From the NCBI GenBank assembly GCA_013286655.1, contig JABDFG010000013.1, forward strand, positions 1 through 43,746: a stretch of DNA of 43,746 nucleotides. Direction: 5' to 3'. Below the pieces are notes generated by a model that was not told where the DNA came from, searched no databases, and saw nothing but the letters and a program-made list of their open reading frames with translations. This document shows positions 42,073 to 43,746 of the stretch, piece by piece; the stretch's first letter is position 1; each line of letters starts with the position of its first letter. Source of the stretch: Bacteroidota bacterium (lineage in GTDB: Bacteria; Bacteroidota; Bacteroidia; JABDFU01). The translations under genes were made by a program, and so were the position numbers.

Positions 42073-42449
42073 TTCCCAAAGATCATTTTAACGGCAATCA
42101 ACAGCGTTACAATTCCAAAAATCCGTTTGACCGTATTCTGATCAAGGGCGATGGAAACCTTTGAACCGATGTATCCACCTATAATAAAAGTGATGGCCAT
42201 GATAAGCCCGCTTTTAATATCTACGTATCCGGCTTTATAATAATTATAAACTGCCAAAAAACCTATTGGAGGAAGGAAAAGAGCCAGTGTAGTCCCCTGG
42301 GCGGTGAGCTGGTTCATTCCCAAAAAATAAACCAGGGCGGGAACGATGATAATTCCGCCGCCAATGCCTATAACACCACTGAATATACCAGCTATCAAGC
42401 CAACAGCAAGTAGAATAAGGATTGGATTCATAAGAGGTTTTTGTTTCAA
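42069..42449 (-). CDS. Half-size TauE/SafE-family membrane protein
   Basis: The protein has 126 aa and four predicted membrane segments, about half the length of full TauE/SafE anion exporters, which have two related halves. The signature LIAGIFSGVIGIGGGIIIVPALVYFL lies at about residues 18-43, followed by QLTAQGTTLALFLPPIGFLAVYNYY. The family is linked to export of sulfite or other small anions. Single-half forms presumably dimerise. I kept the ATG at 42449; a Met at residue 7 is also possible. The stop overlaps the amidohydrolase start by four bases. Confidence 0.85.
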   Translation of the reverse strand: MKQKPLMNPILILLAVGLIAGIFSGVIGIGGGIIIVPALVYFLGMNQLTAQGTTLALFLPPIGFLAVYNYYKAGYVDIKSGLIMAITFIIGGYIGSKVSIALDQNTVKRIFGIVTLLIAVKMIFGK

Positions 42450-42479
42450 TGTTTATGCGTTGATAAAAATATATACTAT

Positions 42480-43746
42480 TCAAAAATCAAGACTAAGAGA
42501 CACATAATTGATCGGGGTTAGTATTTCACGATTCTCTATTCCCCATGCCCGGTCAAAACGTATAAAATAACCCAATATGCGACTACGTAAACCGAATCCA
42601 ATGCCTCCCACCAATGGTTCATTTTGCGAGGTAAGTGTAACCGTGATGGGATTCTGGGTAATAACATTCGTAGTGATAGCGTTTTGATTAGAATAGGGAG
42701 TAGGGCCACTCCAGGCAGTACCCACGTCACTGAAGCCAATCACCTGGAAGTTGCTGATGAAATCGGATCGGATCGGACGGTTTAAAAAATATTTAAAGAT
42801 AGGCCAGCGCAATTCATTGTTCATGACAAAAAAAGTATTGCCGTTACGAACGTTTTCGTAAAATCCCCGCAGAGGAGTTGCCAATGTCTGAAAGGCGTAG
42901 TTCTGATCCGTTGCGATATTCGTAGAATAATCAAATTGCGGGTTGATCCAATTGTCAACACCACCCAGGTAGTAAACCAGTTTTTCTTTGCCAAAGGAAG
43001 TGCTTCCGGCAAGACGACTGGCCCAGATCAGATTGCGGTGAATTTTTTGGTAGTAACGAAAATCACATCCGACCACATAAAAATTGTTGCCGATGGAAGA
43101 AGTCGGAGCGTTATTCGGTTCACCGAATAAGGGCAAGATGGGTGAAGGAAGTATGGAACTGGACTGATCGATATCCCGGTAGTATTCTGCAAACAGCTTA
43201 AATCTTAGCCCGTTATATAAGTTCAGGCCCTTGTTAAGTGTATTGTCAAAAATATATTCAAGTTTTGCGGAAGCCCATGTTTCATATTGATTCGTTTGCT
43301 CGAGGCTGGGGAGGTCGATGGATTGATTAACGGTCCTGTCACTGCGCAGTCCTGCGGTACCCTTGATGCAGGCTACTTCGCTAAATGGCCATTTTAATAC
43401 ATATTGTGCTTCGTTCGTTTGAAGGTTAAGCGGATATCCATCTACTGTAGTTGCATTTGTTGTTATCCGGTGCAATATTAATGTTTTGTCCAGTCTTTTC
43501 ACCCTGTTTTCAAAACGCAGCAGATACTCGGCTGTAAAATCTGTTTGTATCCTGAGACCAGCAAGGATATTATAGTCCTCAAAGAGATCGCTCAATCCCA
43601 TTTTAAACAATCCATTAAAATCAGGATTCTGATAGGAAGGGCTGCTGGCTGTAAATGGCTGATAGGAAGGGAATAAAACGCCATTATTCAATTGAGTAAC
43701 CACCTTGTCAGTGGAAAAATTGATGTAATAATTTTTTTGCGGACCG
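42480..43746 (-). CDS. C-terminal part of an outer-membrane barrel protein (Omp85/TolB-associated type), N-terminus cut by window edge
   Basis: The frame is open to the right edge, giving the last 421 residues; the visible N-end GPQKNYYINFSTDKVVTQ continues outside. The body is barrel-like, with amphipathic strands throughout. It has a VYYLGGVDNWINP-like block (LVYYLGGVDNWINPQFD), RGFYENVRNGNTFFVMNNELRWPIF, and a terminal GIGFGLRSRILGYFIRFDRAWGIEN ending SLSLDF. This resembles the surface-antigen barrels that close Omp85 proteins and some Bacteroidota proteins that begin with a TolB/PD40 propeller. Which applies depends on the missing part. It lies 30 bp upstream of the TauE/SafE-like gene in the same direction. 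Confidence 0.8.
   Translation of the reverse strand, partial: GPQKNYYINFSTDKVVTQLNNGVLFPSYQPFTASSPSYQNPDFNGLFKMGLSDLFEDYNILAGLRIQTDFTAEYLLRFENRVKRLDKTLILHRITTNATTVDGYPLNLQTNEAQYVLKWPFSEVACIKGTAGLRSDRTVNQSIDLPSLEQTNQYETWASAKLEYIFDNTLNKGLNLYNGLRFKLFAEYYRDIDQSSSILPSPILPLFGEPNNAPTSSIGNNFYVVGCDFRYYQKIHRNLIWASRLAGSTSFGKEKLVYYLGGVDNWINPQFDYSTNIATDQNYAFQTLATPLRGFYENVRNGNTFFVMNNELRWPIFKYFLNRPIRSDFISNFQVIGFSDVGTAWSGPTPYSNQNAITTNVITQNPITVTLTSQNEPLVGGIGFGLRSRILGYFIRFDRAWGIENREILTPINYVSLSLDF

Overview
The window is a gene-dense stretch of a Bacteroidota chromosome (roughly 40% GC by eye). The evidence is type IX secretion (T9SS) machinery (PorU, PorV, PorG, PorP/SprF-type, GldJ), secreted proteins with T9SS C-terminal sorting domains, duplicated OmpH/Skp genes behind bamA, and promoters of the Bacteroidota form (TTG, about 20 nt, TAnnTTTG). 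An environmental gliding or T9SS-bearing lineage is likely, but I cannot place it below phylum from sequence alone. No transposase, integrase, CRISPR array or rRNA operon was seen.

Layout. 1-3090 (minus): a family 5 extracellular solute-binding lipoprotein (C-terminus cut by the left edge) and an unrecognised helical 481-aa protein. 3334-6702: a large T9SS cargo with a seven-bladed SBBP propeller, dockerin-like and cohesin-like segments and a sorting domain, ended by a strong hairpin terminator. 6799-23772 (plus): the Bacteroidota envelope cluster (CBS protein, nadK, porG, uppS, bamA, two ompH genes, murI), interrupted by two additions. One is a five-gene overlapping glycan block (sugar C-methyltransferase, GMD-like SDR, DPM-synthase-like GT2, methyltransferase, GT-C membrane protein with TPRs). 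The other is an antisense SprB-repeat T9SS cargo. 23785-28674: a promoter and SAM-I type riboswitch with terminator, leading into a methyltransferase gene and full-length cobalamin-dependent metH.

28700-35481 (minus): porU-porV-ispF-ferredoxin/NAD(P)H reductase, apparently one operon. 35551-39590 (plus, divergent): porP/sprF-like, gldJ and murF. 39619-43746 (mostly minus): an XRE regulator, a 314-bp interval with a consensus promoter and a degenerate tRNA-Phe-like sequence, a single-domain response regulator, an M20 amidohydrolase translationally coupled to a half-size TauE/SafE protein, and the C-terminal barrel of an outer-membrane protein cut by the right edge.

How it fits together: most of the window builds the cell envelope. 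UppS and IspF supply isoprenoid carriers, MurI and MurF build peptidoglycan, BamA/OmpH insert outer-membrane proteins, and PorU/V/G/P and GldJ export and attach cargo such as the two sorting-domain proteins here. The glycan block looks like a small pathway that modifies a nucleotide sugar, loads it on a polyprenyl phosphate and transfers it with a GT-C/TPR enzyme. Three copies of an imperfect palindromic repeat built on GCGAATAG units sit between co-oriented genes; one copy has apparently been absorbed into the 5' end of bamA.
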